DNA of 64,000 nt, taken from NCBI GenBank assembly GCA_003550325.1, contig QKWP01000422.1:65898-129897 (forward strand). Reading direction: 5' to 3'. The number at the start of each line of letters is the position of its first letter. Position 1 is the stretch's first letter. This DNA is from Gigaspora rosea. Taxonomy: Eukaryota; Glomeromycota; Glomeromycetes; Diversisporales; Gigasporaceae. Under the pieces are notes generated by a model that searched no databases, was not told where the DNA came from, and saw only the letters and a list, made by a program, of their open reading frames with translations. This document shows positions 12,190 to 23,793 of this stretch, piece by piece. Position numbers and translations under genes: made by a program.

Positions 12190-12960
12190 AAACAATCACA
12201 AAGCAATAGTTCGATGACTACATTATTAGCCACCCGATCAGTGATTTACCAATGAAAAATGAGATTTGCATTCAACCGATGGTATAAATTAGTAAACCCA
12301 GGTCATTTCACGATCGGTGAAAATTGAAAAATAGAAAGTGTCAATTCAGAATCAACGTAAATTTAGAAATGACGTGGAACATTCTCACCTCCATCATATG
12401 ATATGTAATGCTATCACGAATATCAAATCCGAGCGCACAGAGCATTACCATGTGAAATCATAGATGTTTAACGGCCAATCAAATGCAAGCTTTTGTATAC
12501 ACCATCTCATATAAAGGTATTATTCATTAGTACTTTAATCAGTGAAAAAAAAAACATTAATCAGGACACCTAATTGACTAGTGAATTTATAAACTTCGAC
12601 TAGACAATATGTCTAATTGATTATTAATTTCAAAATTTATCATTATTGTCATGATTCAAACCTGACGTTACTGATTATTAATTTTAAATTTTATTTGTAG
12701 CAGTGATAGTCAACAGAAATTAAAGCAAAACTTATCTTTACCACCATTACCTTTTTGTTATAGAGAAAATTTATTTTACACCGGCCTTATCTCCAAAATC
12801 TTTATACTTGGCCCAGTCAGATGCCTGCCGAAAACTGCAACTTATTATAAATATCAATTAATACCATTATCAATAGTTCTTGCATGTGGGTCTTTGCTAA
12901 AAATTATCCTATAAATAAAAGAAGCAATATATGATATATTCGCAATGTGATTTGCGCGTA
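12190..12960. other. Non-coding interval
   Basis: I see no gene, long repeat or clear structure. AT-rich unique sequence between two MITE copies. Confidence 0.5.
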
Positions 12961-12968
12961 TAGTCACC

Positions 12969-13344
12969 TTCATTATAATTCCAAAATATAATTTATTTTT
13001 CGTTTTGCATAACCCGCCGACCCAATTTTTCCAAAAAAGAATTTTTTTTTAAATTCCTATCGCGCCAATTATTCCATTTTTTGCCATTTAATTTTTTTCT
13101 CCGGTGTCACCCGATGATGACCTTACTTTCCCGGAGTTACCGATAAAAAAAAAAACAAAATTTTCTGATTCCATGTTATGCAAACCGAGATTAACTTTGC
13201 GTGACCTTAGATGTGAACATAAATTAATTTAGGCCACTCAAAGTTAATTTTTTTTTTTTTTAAAAAAAAAAAATCCGACCCGCCGACCGGAATTTTGAAA
13301 CACCAAGTTATGCAAAACGAAAAATTAACTTTGCGTGACCTTAT
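12969..13344. mobile_element. Worn second copy of the GGCCATACAAAG MITE
   Basis: It shares the TTTTTCGTTTTGCATAACCC block, the CCGCCGACCC blocks and the right end AAAATTAACTTTGCGTGACC with 11859-12168. The left end is degraded. Confidence 0.6.
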
Positions 13345-13421
13345 CTTAGATTATCCGGCAGCAGCTTACTATGATAGCACCTGCCAAATAACCATATATT
13401 ATATACTTTGTTTCGAACTGT

Positions 13422-13775
13422 CATAAAGTTTGCGAAATTTTAAATTTTATCTTATACTAAAATCCGGTCGTATCTTTTTTAAATACTGGCTACCTGCTAT
13501 CGGTGAATTTTACGCTGCAGTTTTACATAATAAAAACAATTAGATTTTGATGTAGGTTTTGGCCTTGCTCGTAAATTTGCTCCATTAACTTCATCAACAA
13601 TCATCGGTTTTATCTGAATTACACGTATAGCAAAGATCTTTCATATTCGTTTAATAGAAAAGAAATTGAAGATATGGTGAAGATGAAAATATTATTGTGT
13701 TCCATTAAAGGAATTTTTAATAATTGGTTATGTTATTGTGCTAGAACACGATTAATAGAATGAGCATTTTTTGAA
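13422..13775 (+). pseudogene. Orotate phosphoribosyltransferase relic 1
   Basis: Comparison by eye with the intact gene at 50425-51081 shows collinear similarity: ACTAAAATC(C/T)GGTCGT, GCTATCGGT(G/A)AATT, TTAGATTTTGATGT, CTTCATCAACA and TTCGTTTAATAGAAAAGAAAT all occur in the same order. The stretch corresponds to about codons 11-140, ending near the PRPP-binding loop. Several indels and stops break every frame, including loss of about 10 nt after GGTCGT. It is a decayed, non-functional copy on the same strand as the intact gene. Relic 2 (28805-29135) is the duplicate from the same tandem unit. Confidence 0.85.
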
Positions 13776-14042
13776 TTCAAAGTTCTGATCATGAAAATGA
13801 ATATCGCGAAACTGACATTTCGCATCGCATTAATCAAAACTTCTAAATTATTCATTACTGTAATTACAATGATAAAATTATAAAATGTTAGCATATAGAA
13901 TGAAGCACCATTATTCAGATATATATAAAGATATTTATATTCAAATCGTGTCCTTTTTTGGTTTTCAAAAAAATGCATTTTCTTTCGTGTATTCATAACC
14001 TTCAATCCATAGTAGAACTATTCGTGTGCTTTTTTCATAATA

Positions 14043-14243
14043 CCGTATGCTATCAATTAGAAGCAATCCCGAGTAAGCAACCCCCAGATTTTGGACCCAA
14101 CAATTTGACTAGAGTTTTATGTTCTACTAATAAAATTGGACTCGAATAGAAGCAATCCCTTCACTTTAGCTCGAAAAAATTCTCTTTTTTTTCTTTTTTT
14201 TTTTTTGCAACATTTTTGGTTGCTTCTATTCGGTAACATACGG
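14043..14243. mobile_element. Tc1/mariner-like MITE, CCGTATG ends
   Basis: Ends CCGTATGCTATCAATTAGAA and its approximate reverse complement (TTCTATTCGGTAACATACGG), flanked by TA on each side. The orthologous copy in the duplicated spacer is 29420-29602, so the insertion predates the duplication. Confidence 0.7.
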
Positions 14244-14390
14244 TATTTAAAAATTGCTATTTTTAAAGGTTCGACTCCAAATAATGATAACTCATCAAGT
14301 TTTCTATTCAAATACGCGTAATAATGAGAAAACATTGACTTTAAAAGTTTGAGCAATAAATTCAAATTCCAAATATTTATAGCAAGTATA

Positions 14391-14556
14391 CCGTATAAGC
14401 GCGTAATAACGCACATTTCATGACCCTACGCGTGATTTCAAAACGCATACGCGTAGTAATTCGAATTATTATACTAATTTTGAGTTCAACACGCTTTCTT
14501 TAAAAAAGTGGAAATTTCAAAATAACGCTCATGTGTGTTATTACACGTTTATACGG
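14391..14556. mobile_element. Tc1/mariner-like MITE, CCGTATAAGCGCGTAATAAC ends
   Basis: Ends CCGTATAAGCGCGTAATAAC and GTTATTACACGTTTATACGG, flanked by TA. Copies: 29762-29924 (whole); 24071-24116 plus 25555-25620 (split by the copy-B repeat); and a fragment at 8845-8925 beside the copy-A repeat. Confidence 0.75.
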
Positions 14557-14659
14557 TATTACCAGTTTATAAAAAACTCTAAGCTTTTTCTATAGCCTAC
14601 TCTAAGCTATATTTTAGCATGAAAAAAAGCTATAATAACGCTAACTGTTATAGTTAAAT

Positions 14660-15968
14660 ATTTGTTTATGTTTTAATTTAGAATGTGTAATAATAATAAT
14701 AAGTTATTCATGAGTAATTACTATTTAATTTCATATAGTCTGCAAGTTCTGTATTAATTGTAAGTATAAAGAATTTTTATTACTATAAATATTTAGAATA
14801 ACTTAGTCAAATTATGAATATTTACATTTAATTTCATTTCAGTCAGTGAGTTAAGTAACTTCATTAATTCAGATATCTAAAATGAACTATTATAGTATTA
14901 ATAAATTTAATTTTGTAAGTACTGTATAAAGAATTTTTAATAATATAAATATTTAAAATAGCTCTTCATATTATGAATATTACTATTTAATTTTATTTAC
15001 TTTATAGCATTAGTAAGAATAGGAGAGTATATTTTTTTAATTAATTAGAGCATTTATTTTGCTACTTGAAGCTTGCAAAATTTGCAATATCTCATTTAAA
15101 TTTGTATAATATTATTTTTTTAATATTTTTTTAATATGACCAGATTAGCTTTAGCTCAATCAAATTAAGCTTAACTATTACTATATATTTTAGATTTTTA
15201 ATTTTATTTTTTATTTGTTAATATAGTTGATAAGTACATGTAAATAGTTATTAATCAGTGTGGATTAATTATATTCAAGTTTAATAGTATTTACTATTTG
15301 TTAATTTGGTTGGTGGATATATGTAGATAGCTATTAATTGGTAAATTTTAATTATATTCAAGTTTAATAGTATTTATTTTTACAGTTTTACTAAATTACA
15401 CCACTTGTGCTTAACACCATAATAATTTTTACCAATCAAATTTTTTAAATGCAGTATAATATAAAGATCAGGTATAATATAAAATTTTTGTTGTTTTGCT
15501 ATTTTTTTTTAAAAAAAATATTCTAACTTAAATATTATCTGTGGAACCAACTTTTTTTTTTGAAAAAAAACTCCTTGTGAAATTTTACTATATACTATGC
15601 CTCACCCTAACTCTAACTATTAACTCTAACTCAATATTTATTAACTTTAACTTTTGTTTATTTTTTTTGTATTTTTTTGATATTGATCTATATTACACTA
15701 CATACTGGTATTGAACACCAGTAGTGTGATTTAGTCCTACTGTATTTTTATATTATATTTCTTTTTAATAAATAAATAAATAAAGTTATATTTTTTAATA
15801 TTTTATTTTTTAATATAACCTGATTAACTTTAGCTCTTTGCGATTCAATTAATTTTTTACATATTTTATTTTATTTTTATTTTTTTGTTTTTCTTGGCCA
15901 ATTATAAATTGTTACTTTTCAACCAATTTGATTAGTATTACAAAAATTTGCCTTGCTTTTGATGGAAA
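14660..15968. repeat. AT-rich block with about 120-bp degenerate tandem units
   Basis: 14690-15010 repeats a unit containing AAGTATAAAGAATTTTTA, TTATGAATATTTAC and ATTTAATTTCA two to three times. A similar array occurs at 35395-35730. 15240-15380 duplicates GGTTTAATAGTATTTA-type sequence, and 15690-15735 is a hairpin around ACACCAG. No gene is seen. Confidence 0.5.
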
Positions 15969-16782
15969 GTCTACAGACATGTACAGGTCAACATGATATT
16001 TCACACATACCAAAATAATAATTTTTTTGATTTAAAAAAATGATCTGCTAAGGCTTTTGTACTAACATCCTTTATTATTCTAATAAAGCTTGTCCTCCTG
16101 GTCTTTCTGATTTTAAAAGTAATGAGATTATTAAATCTAATTAGTAAAACTGGAGATATGGTCTTTCTAAGGTTGGCAATATTCTAAAGATTATATAAAA
16201 ATATCACATAAACTTTATATGCTATATCTCTACTCTATTGAGTTTATTTTAATAATTTCACTACTATTAGAACTAGAAAAACCAGAAGAACAAGTTTTCT
16301 TAAAACGGTAAAGGAGATTAACCTATTATAAAATTTTAGTTGAAACACTTATTAATTTAAAAGAAATAAAATAAGAAAAAGGTGGTCTAGAAGACTTACA
16401 AACTATGCTAACCTCTTTTATTACTCTAAGTAAACTTATTCTTCTGGTCTTTTTAATACTAATTGTAGTTATATTATTAAAATTGATTTATTAGAGCCAG
16501 ATATTTAGCCTCATGAAATTTATGTAATGTTTTATATAATCTTTAGAATGTTGCCCAAATTTAGAAAGATCATATCTCTGTTTATACTAATTAGATTTTA
16601 ATAATCTCACTATTACTAGTATTAAAACTAGAAAGACCAGAAAAATAAGCTTTATTAGAATGATAAAGGATGCTAACTTAGTACAAAAGCCTTAATAGAT
16701 TAGTTTTTAATTCAAAAAAATTATTATTTTAGTACATGTCTATAAGATGAAATATTATATGACCTGTATGTATCTGTAGACC
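15969..16782. mobile_element. Long palindrome (about 800 bp) with near-complete fold-back
   Basis: The left arm starts GTCTACAGACATGTACAGGT; the right arm ends with the inverse (GACCTGTATGTATCTGTAGAC). Matching inverted blocks continue inwards (GCTTTTGTACTAACATCCTT / AAGGATGCTAACTTAGTACA; TAATAAAGCTTGTCCTCCTG / CCAGAAAAATAAGCTTTATTA) to a centre near 16380. There is no ORF. It is probably a fold-back element. Confidence 0.7.
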
Positions 16783-16979
16783 AGGGATACCGATTTATAA
16801 GTAGATTTTTTGTTTTGAAAATTTTTGGATTTTGCTGGCATTAAGAAATTAAATATCTAACTCAGGACATATTATGTGATTCACGTGACTTGAATTATTA
16901 CCAAAAATCATATGAACACAACCAATCAGATTAATAGAAATTAATAGGTACATGATCTGTAAACAAACAAACTAGAGTT

Positions 16980-17380
16980 CCAGGAGTATGTAATGTGATA
17001 AGGTAAATTATGTGATTTTACTAAGATCAATTATGCGATAAATGCGAAGTAAATTTAAGATTATATGAAATATTTAAATAGATTATGTGATCTTTATAGT
17101 GTTATGCTACATATAGAATTCTCAGAATTATTCGGATATTGACAAAAAAATTTGTCTCAACCTTGCTCATATTTTTAGTTTATTTATTTTCTATATCTGA
17201 ACTTTTAGAATTCTTTCTCGCATTAGCTATTGTATCCCAAAAAAATCGTATCTACTAATCATATTTGATGCATATGCCCTAAATGCTTTTTTTGCTTAAT
17301 TATGTGAAACATATACAATATAAAAAAATGGTCAATTATGTGTATCAGTGCTGAACTATGATATATGACCAATATTATCT
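16980..17380. mobile_element. Worn hAT-like relative with TTATGTGAT words
   Basis: The interior follows the order of 23186-23589 and 11362-11831 (AATTATGTGATT, ATTATGCGATAAATGCGAAG, CTTGCTCATATTTTTAGTTT, TTAATTATGTGAAACATAT). Ends and target duplication are not clear. Confidence 0.4.
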
Positions 17381-18025
17381 ATATGACTAGTCATTAGGTT
17401 CCGCAATTTGATTTGATCTTCAAATATTTAAATCAAATGGGGTGACGTCAATAGAAAAGGGACAAATCGAATAAAATATAGTTTTGAGATAATTATGTTT
17501 TATGTTTATGTTACATGAATTTGATCATCACCCGAAGCAAAACAGCCAAATCCGCCCCCAACATGCAAATCATACGTCAATAGAAAAGAGACAATTTATC
17601 TAATAGATTTGTTCCATTTCTATTGATTCATTTTTTTATAATGCATTAATGAAGAAAAGTTGGGCTTGTAGCTTACAAAAATATTTTTATCAAGCTTAGA
17701 TCTAGAAAAAAGACCGAGTTGTCTAGCTGTTTCAGTAACTAATAAGCACATATACTGGTAAATGCTAAACTTTTTTTTTGTAATCAAAAAAAAAAATTAG
17801 AAAGGGTCTAATAGCATGACAGAAGTTCTTTTTTATTGGCTGTTATGTCAGATGATCATCATAAATGTGATTGGCTAATGTTTTGGAATACTGAAAATTA
17901 CTTCGTCGCAAATTTTATTATAGTGATAAATTATATATAACAATAAATATTAAAGAACTTGTTTTTATATTCTATCATTACAATTGTTACAGTTGATAAA
18001 ATATGTATTGTATTCATTTTATATT

Positions 18026-18251
18026 ACAGGTATAAGTACATTTATATGTACGCATCTACAAATTCTATAACCCAGTGAACTACATTAAACTATCTAATTC
18101 TTTTTAAACTACAAGAACCTAAATACTTTAAAGTAAAATAAAATAGATTTGTAAGTGAAATGGATATAAAATAAAAAATCACAAAATACTACATTAATAT
18201 ATCAATACCTAATAACCTTTCATAATCGGCACCAAAAATATTTAAAAAAAG
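18026..18251. repeat. Direct repeat, unit 1
   Basis: The 226 bp beginning ACAGGTATAAGTACATTTAT recur at 18758-18982 with only a few substitutions. Unit 1 ends exactly where the N gap starts, so an assembly artefact is possible. Confidence 0.8.
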
Positions 18252-18384
18252 NNNNNNNNNNNNNNNNNNNNNNNNNNNNNNNNNNNNNNNNNNNNNNNNN
18301 NNNNNNNNNNNNNNNNNNNNNNNNNNNNNNNNNNNNNNNNNNNNNNNNNNNNNNNNNNNNNNNNNNNNNNNNNNNNNNNNNNNN
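18252..18384. other. Assembly gap (133 Ns)
   Basis: A run of N bases. No sequence can be read. Confidence 1.
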
Positions 18385-18585
18385 TATTATATTATGCTAA
18401 AAATTACACACTTTACCAAATTAACTAGAATATTATTTGGTTAATTTTTATTAGGTATTTCAAGAATTATAAAAATAGCTAACTAAATTAAAAAATTTAT
18501 AGTTTAAAAAAAAATAAAATTTTAACATCTAATTTAAATACAATAGGCCTATAACTAGTAAAAACTGTATATTTTTAATAAGTAT

Positions 18586-18757
18586 TGCCGGGTTTTATCG
18601 GGCCTCTTTATAAAACCCAGGCCCGGCCCATTATTTTACAAGCCCAACCCAGGCCCGGCCCAATTAATCATGGGCTTAAAATTTGGGCCCAAGCCCGGCC
18701 CAGGCCCGGCCCAACCCACAAATTACCGGGTTTGGCCCGGCCCATTGCAAACCCTAT
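18586..18757. repeat. GC-rich GGCCCGGCCCA repeat block
   Basis: CCAGGCCCGGCCCA-type words occur six or more times, ending TTGCAAACCCTA. It is a sharp GC island in otherwise AT-rich DNA and looks like a transposon end. Its left partner may lie in the gap. The apparent short open frame (GPRPGP-type) is low-complexity and not a gene. Confidence 0.55.
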
Positions 18758-18982
18758 ACAGGTATAAGTACATTTATATGTATGCATCTACAAATTCTAT
18801 AACCCAGTGAACTACATTAAACTTCTAGTTCTTTTTAAACTACAAGAACCTAAATACTTTAAAGTAAAATAAAATAGATTTGTAAGTGAAATGGATATAA
18901 AATAAAAAATCACAAAATACTACATTAATATATCAATACCTAATAACTTTTCATAATTGGCTCCAAAAATATTTAAAAAAAG
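18758..18982. repeat. Direct repeat, unit 2
   Basis: Near-identical to 18026-18251; unique sequence continues past it to the right. Confidence 0.8.
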
Positions 18983-19974
18983 ATTCAAATATAACATCAT
19001 TAATATTAGAGATCTTTAGAGATCTTTCACGATTCAAATGTACGGCAGTTAAAAAGCGAACTAACAACGTTTTGAGAGCTAAAATACTTTTATATTGTTT
19101 TAAAGACAGAATTTGAAAGTTAATTTGCATTTACTTTATTTTCTAACTTCAAATTAATAAAAACCCACGTCTAATAAAAGTTACTCAATACTTAGATTAC
19201 AGAGATTATTCTTCAAAGTCTACTTGTGCTGCAACCAAAGAATAATCAGGTGAAGTTTCACGAAAAGCCAATAAATTTTTAGTATACTTTCATATATCCC
19301 CTATCGATCTATATCTAAATTTATATATAAATCCTTGTGTAATATTTATGCATAAGTCGAATTTCTGTCATGCTGGGTCTAATACTATCGGTATTTATAT
19401 GTCGCTAATAATCATACTAACTTTTTTAGAGGCAACGCTTAGCATATAATAATTTGTATGCCTGATATGAAAGATACAAAAAAGCTACATTCGAAGATAA
19501 CAAATACAGAGGAACCTTACTAAATGCACTTCTTCTGGACCTCAGGTAGTGTTTAAAAGATTTCGAGGTTTAGGTTTTTTCGAAATAATTGATACTAGCA
19601 TGCACTTAAAGAATTCAAAATAAACTACCAAAAACATATTTAACTACAAACTATTAATTTGAAAGTGTCGAATATTGTTTAATTATAGTACTCGTACAAC
19701 TTTAATTCTTAAAGTATTTTAGGTGAGTTTAAAAAAATTATAAGAATTTATTTTATGATTTATGATTTTTAAAATATTTAACTTTATAACCATTTTTTAG
19801 ATTTAGGCTTTACGTCAATGGTCAAATTAGTCTATTTTTTTGTTTGAGTTGACAGTAATAAACCTGGTGTCATTGGTTCAAGAAACAAGAATATTGATGA
19901 TTGCATTAAGGAATTCAACTTAAAGCTACAGCATTTGAAAATATTGTTTTTTTTAATAAATTAGAACATATAAT

Positions 19975-20119
19975 GAAGGAGAATTTGGTATAGTATATTC
20001 GTCAATTTGGTTAGATAGTAAACGAATGGTCGAATATGATAACAATATAAGTTATGTAAAAAATCCTGTAATGTTGCTCTTAAGACAATTCCTGGTTCTC
20101 ATATAATTTTTAAATGAGA
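19975..20119 (+). pseudogene. Protein kinase N-lobe fragment
   Basis: Translation gives EGEFGIVYSSIWLDSKRMVE followed by YDNNISYVKNP. After a 1-2 nt frameshift it continues NVALKTIPGSH. This is the glycine-rich loop (GEFGIV) and the VALK lysine region of the kinases common in mycorrhizal fungi. The intact-order counterpart in this window is the kinase at 58.2-59.9 kb (GEGGFGIVYSATWIDGKRK, VALKSL). No other kinase parts are seen nearby, so this is a captured or residual fragment inside the 17439-20969 element. Confidence 0.7.
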
Positions 20120-20139
20120 TAAGTTGCTTACCGTATTTT

Positions 20140-20930
20140 GGTGTAATAATTAGGGTTCCTGGTGAAATACAGTAGTTTCACCAATTTCACCCATTCAACA
20201 CCAGCTTCACCAATAATGGTGAACCTATTTCACCACTCTAATTATATTTCACCAGCATCTTTAGTAATAATGCACAAGAAGGTACATTGAGCACTTGTAC
20301 GTATGTACTGAACATTATCTAGGGTTCTCAAGCGCCTAAATCATTTGATCAGGAATAAATTTTAAATAGTCGAGGGTCAAAAAAACTGATCAAGTGAACT
20401 GCCGCTTCACTGAGAAAAGCCTGGAGGTACAGACCATCTTTTTTTTTTATCGGGTTAACGCGGATTGAATAAAACTACATATTGATAGAGAAAAAACTTC
20501 ATATTAGCAAAGATCTTTACTAGATCTATGACACAGTATATTAATAAGATCTTTGACCGTGAGAACTATGACTTGTAAACAAACCCTATATGCAATGTAC
20601 TGTACATAAATGAACTAGTAAATTTGTATTGTAAAGAATTTTCAAAGTTCTTTATCGTTATGATTTTAACCGCAGTCAGGTATTGGTATGTACATATTAT
20701 ACGTACATATTGGTATGCTTTCTATTTTTTCTATTTATATATTTTTTTTGTTCATGTCGATTCTACTTTTAGATTTATCCAGTCTGCCGACACTAATGGC
20801 CAATCTGCATAACAAAAATCTTAAAACTGTTATAACTAATTTTTATATTATGAAAACAAATATTCATTATTAAGTAAAAAATATTCAGAATAGTTTAATT
20901 AATATAATGGATATAAAAACTCAATTTTGA
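20140..20930. other. Non-coding interior of the 3.5-kb element
   Basis: 20160-20270 is rich in TTTCACC/GGTGAA words, resembling the MITE at 49891-50023. The rest is AT-rich without a gene. Confidence 0.4.
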
Positions 20931-21221
20931 AAAAATTTTCAATTTGTCCCTTTTCTATTGATGTCACCCAAATATTTGATCAAATTCAAATTCAAATTTG
21001 ACTATATTTGGTTTGATCAAATTCAAATATGGCCAAATTTGATTTGATTTGACAAATATTTGATTTGATTTGAAAATTACTATTAAAAATTCAAATTTAA
21101 ATCAAATTCAAATACAAATATTTGAATCAAATCAAATTCAAATTAGTTCAATTTGATTTGATCAAATTCAAATTGATCCAATATTTGGTTTGATTTGAAT
21201 TTGAGGAACCCTACTAGTCAT

Positions 21222-21757
21222 ATATCATATAGTTATTTTGCAAGCATATATGATCTATGATATTATATGACTAATATAATCTATATGACCAGTCATAGAT
21301 CATGCAAGTATATATGATTTATGACTTTTAGTTATATATATAACTAGTATGCAAAATAATGTGCAGAGGTTTACTTGCGCATTACTATACTCCTAATCTA
21401 TTATTGCGATATTTTTGATCATCCATATGATTGTCAAATCTGTATTTATCGTGACATTCTGATTGTACACATGATTATTATGATATCATTATTCCTAATT
21501 AATATAGTAAATGACAGTAAATATTATAAAGATAGATTTTACAGAAAGGTACCCAGGTCGGGTATTGTCAGATCTAGGTCAGCGTTTAGCCCAAGTTTCA
21601 TTAATATGCTAGTAATAAGTTGTATGTATGTACGTCGTATGTATGTAGAATCCATATATGTATTGCTGTATTAGGTAGTATGTTATCCTATAAATGATAA
21701 GTTAAAGTATCGAGAGCAATTTGTATGAATTTTTTTAAGATTGCTTAAATATATATT
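21222..21757. other. Non-coding, CATATATGAT-rich
   Basis: ATGACTAGTCATAT and TATATGATTTATGA words repeat on both sides of the inserted elements. No gene is seen. Confidence 0.4.
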
Positions 21758-21825
21758 GGGGGTGAGTCAGTAGAAAAGGGACAAATTTATTAGATAAATT
21801 TGTCCATTTTCTACTGACTCACTCT
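21758..21825. mobile_element. Minimal palindromic MITE (68 bp)
   Basis: GGGGGTGAGTCAGTAGAAAA then GGGACAAATTTATTAG folds onto its own inverse. It is essentially two terminal repeats of the GGGGTGAGTC family with no interior. Confidence 0.7.
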
Positions 21826-22190
21826 ATATATAGATTATATGACTATTAATCATGTTATAATAAAATTATAATCATATCGATCATATGAAAAATAATCATA
21901 TGTCATATGATTTTAATCATATGATTTATGATTTAACAACTATATGATTATGATCATTTAAAAAAATTTATATGACATATAAATAGGCCAACACTAATGT
22001 GCATAGCATAGCATTGCATAATTCTTAATACTCTAAAACAAACTGCTAAAATCATGTATAAAATTTTCTAAAATTTTCTAAAATTTTATAATCTCCAAAA
22101 TTATAAATTATTCTCAAAATTTATAGAAAATTATGGATCCATAATTTTTGGCATCCCAACTACTAGTCTGGATGGTCTACAAGCATATAC

Positions 22191-23173
22191 CAAATCATGT
22201 AATTTTGCACATACTGATATATATACACATAAGTTGTCGAAGTAGAATTTTCTTAATTTTTGAATAACAACTACCTAATATAATCAATAAAATTTGGTTT
22301 AATAAATTCAACAAATTAGTAGAATACATTTAAAAAAATTTTCATTGAATTCAATCAAGTAGTTGTTGAAAAAATTTTACTCAAAATTTGGAAAAATTTT
22401 CACTACTATCTAAGAAAATAGCTATAAAAAAAAATCATCTAAACTTTGAACAAAAATTTCTTAATAACTATCTGATAGAATTCGATAGAAATTTTTAAAT
22501 AACTTTTACAAATTGATATAATTTATTTAAAAATTTTTTTCATCGAATTCTATTGAGTATTTGTTGAGTAATTTTGTTTAAAGTTTGAAAAAAAATCGTT
22601 GCCTCTAAGAAAATAGTCACAACAGAAATTTTTCTAAAATTTGAAAAAAAATTTCTAGACAACTACTTAATAGAATTCACTGAAAATTTTTTTAAATTAA
22701 CATGATATTTAATAGAATTTATTTAAAAAAACTTTCAACAAATTCAATTAAGCAGATGTCGAGAAACTTTTGTTCAAAGTTTGGAAAATTTCTGTCACAG
22801 CTATTTTCTTAAGGGATAATAAAAAAAAATTCAAAATTTTCTTGACAACTACCTGATAGAAAATGAATTCTATCAATTTGTAGAAGTTATTAAAAATTTC
22901 TATCAGATAGATGTTGAGTAATTTTCATTCTAAGTTTAGATTTTTATCATGACTATTTTCTTAAAAGTTAGTAGAAATTTTCCTGAAAAATTCCCAAACA
23001 ACTTGATAGAATTCAATGGAAATTTTTTTAAATGATTTAAACAAATTTTTTCATTGAATTCTATTAGGCAATTGTTGAAAAACTTTGTCCAAAAATTAAG
23101 AAAATTTCTGCTTCAACAAATTACGTCCGTCTATGTCACGTGATATTCGGTATGTGCAAAATCACGTGATTTG
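22191..23173. mobile_element. 1-kb element with CAAATCATGTAATTTTGCAC ends
   Basis: The left end CAAATCATGTAATTTTGCAC and the right end GTGCAAAATCACGTGATTTG are inverted copies, extended by a further GAAGTAGAAATTTTC match. The interior repeats a GAATTCTATC(A/G)A...AATTTTTTC unit about every 150 bp in alternating orientation. No ORF is present. Confidence 0.6.
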
Positions 23174-23185
23174 ACACGTGCCCGT

Positions 23186-23589
23186 TAGGGTGCGATGCGA
23201 TGAGGCGGCCGAATTGAGGTTGATTATGCGATGGATGCGAAATAAATTTAAATTTATGTGATCAATTAGGTCGATTATGCGATTTTTATTATATGTAATT
23301 AATTTTTTTAGTTCTGTTTTTCGGAATTTCTCGGACATTTATCAGCTCGTAATTTAAGTTCATTCATTTTCTACATCGGAATTTTTCAGGACCTACGTTC
23401 TGTCGCCACTCTGTCACCAAAATTACAAATTTAAAGCTTGCCGAATAAAGTTAACATATTCCCAACAACCAATCAGATTTTATTCACGGTGATTTAGGCT
23501 TTTTTTTGCTTGATTATGCGAAGCATATGCGATGCGAAAAATATCAAATTATGCGCATAACATCACATCGCATAATCCTGGACACCCTA
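23186..23589. mobile_element. hAT-like MITE, TAGGGTG ends
   Basis: TAGGGTG...CACCCTA ends with the octamer GTGCCCGT repeated exactly at 23178-23185 and 23590-23597. The interior is rich in TTATGCGAT and shares the CTCGTAATTTAAGTTCATTC segment with 11362-11831. Confidence 0.8.
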
Positions 23590-23793
23590 GTGCCCGTAGA
23601 CCGTCCGTTACTAATCGATTATTCATATCACGTGGCATTATCAGATAATTAGCAAACAAACCCAACACGGATCAGCCGACTAAACGGAATATCTCGGAAT
23701 TATATGATTAATCGATTAGTTGTTCAAATCGATTAAGTTGGCAACTAGTTGGTTTTCCAACTAACGATTTGGAACACTAATTGAAAGTACCAT

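Larger units (their letters stand above)
13776..14660. other. Duplicated spacer of the tandem unit, copy A
   Basis: Shared with 29140-30050 (copy C) and 23794-24115 plus 25560-25900 (copy B). It contains two MITEs listed separately. No gene; short open frames here do not persist in the other copies. Confidence 0.7.
17439..20969. mobile_element. 3.5-kb element with GGGTGACGTCAATAGAAAAG ends
   Basis: The ends are GGGTGACGTCAATAGAAAAG then GGACAAAT, and the reverse complement with two changes. AAAT is duplicated at 17435-17438 and 20970-20973, inside the host element's AAATATTT sequence. The ends match the small MITEs at 7432, 21758 and 52653. The cargo includes a mini-palindrome with the same ends at about 17578-17630, a direct repeat, an assembly gap, a GGCCCGGCCC block and a kinase fragment. 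No transposase ORF is visible, though the 133 Ns could hide a little. Confidence 0.75.
17395..21213. mobile_element. TTTGATTTGA hAT-like MITE, interrupted copy
   Basis: Same family as 5620-5905. Left part 17395-17438 (TAGGTTCCGCAATTTGATTT), right part 20970-21213, ending GGAACCCTA. The octamer CTAGTCAT flanks both outer ends (17387-17394, 21214-21221). The element was later split by the 3.5-kb insertion at 17439-20969. Confidence 0.85.

Noticed and set aside
14262..14275. GGTTCGACTCC resembling a tRNA B box
   Set aside because: No A box at the right distance and no cloverleaf; the duplicate at 29627 has lost the motif.
18585..18767. 60-codon frame rich in Pro/Arg/Gly
   Set aside because: It is a translation of the GGCCCGGCCC repeat block.
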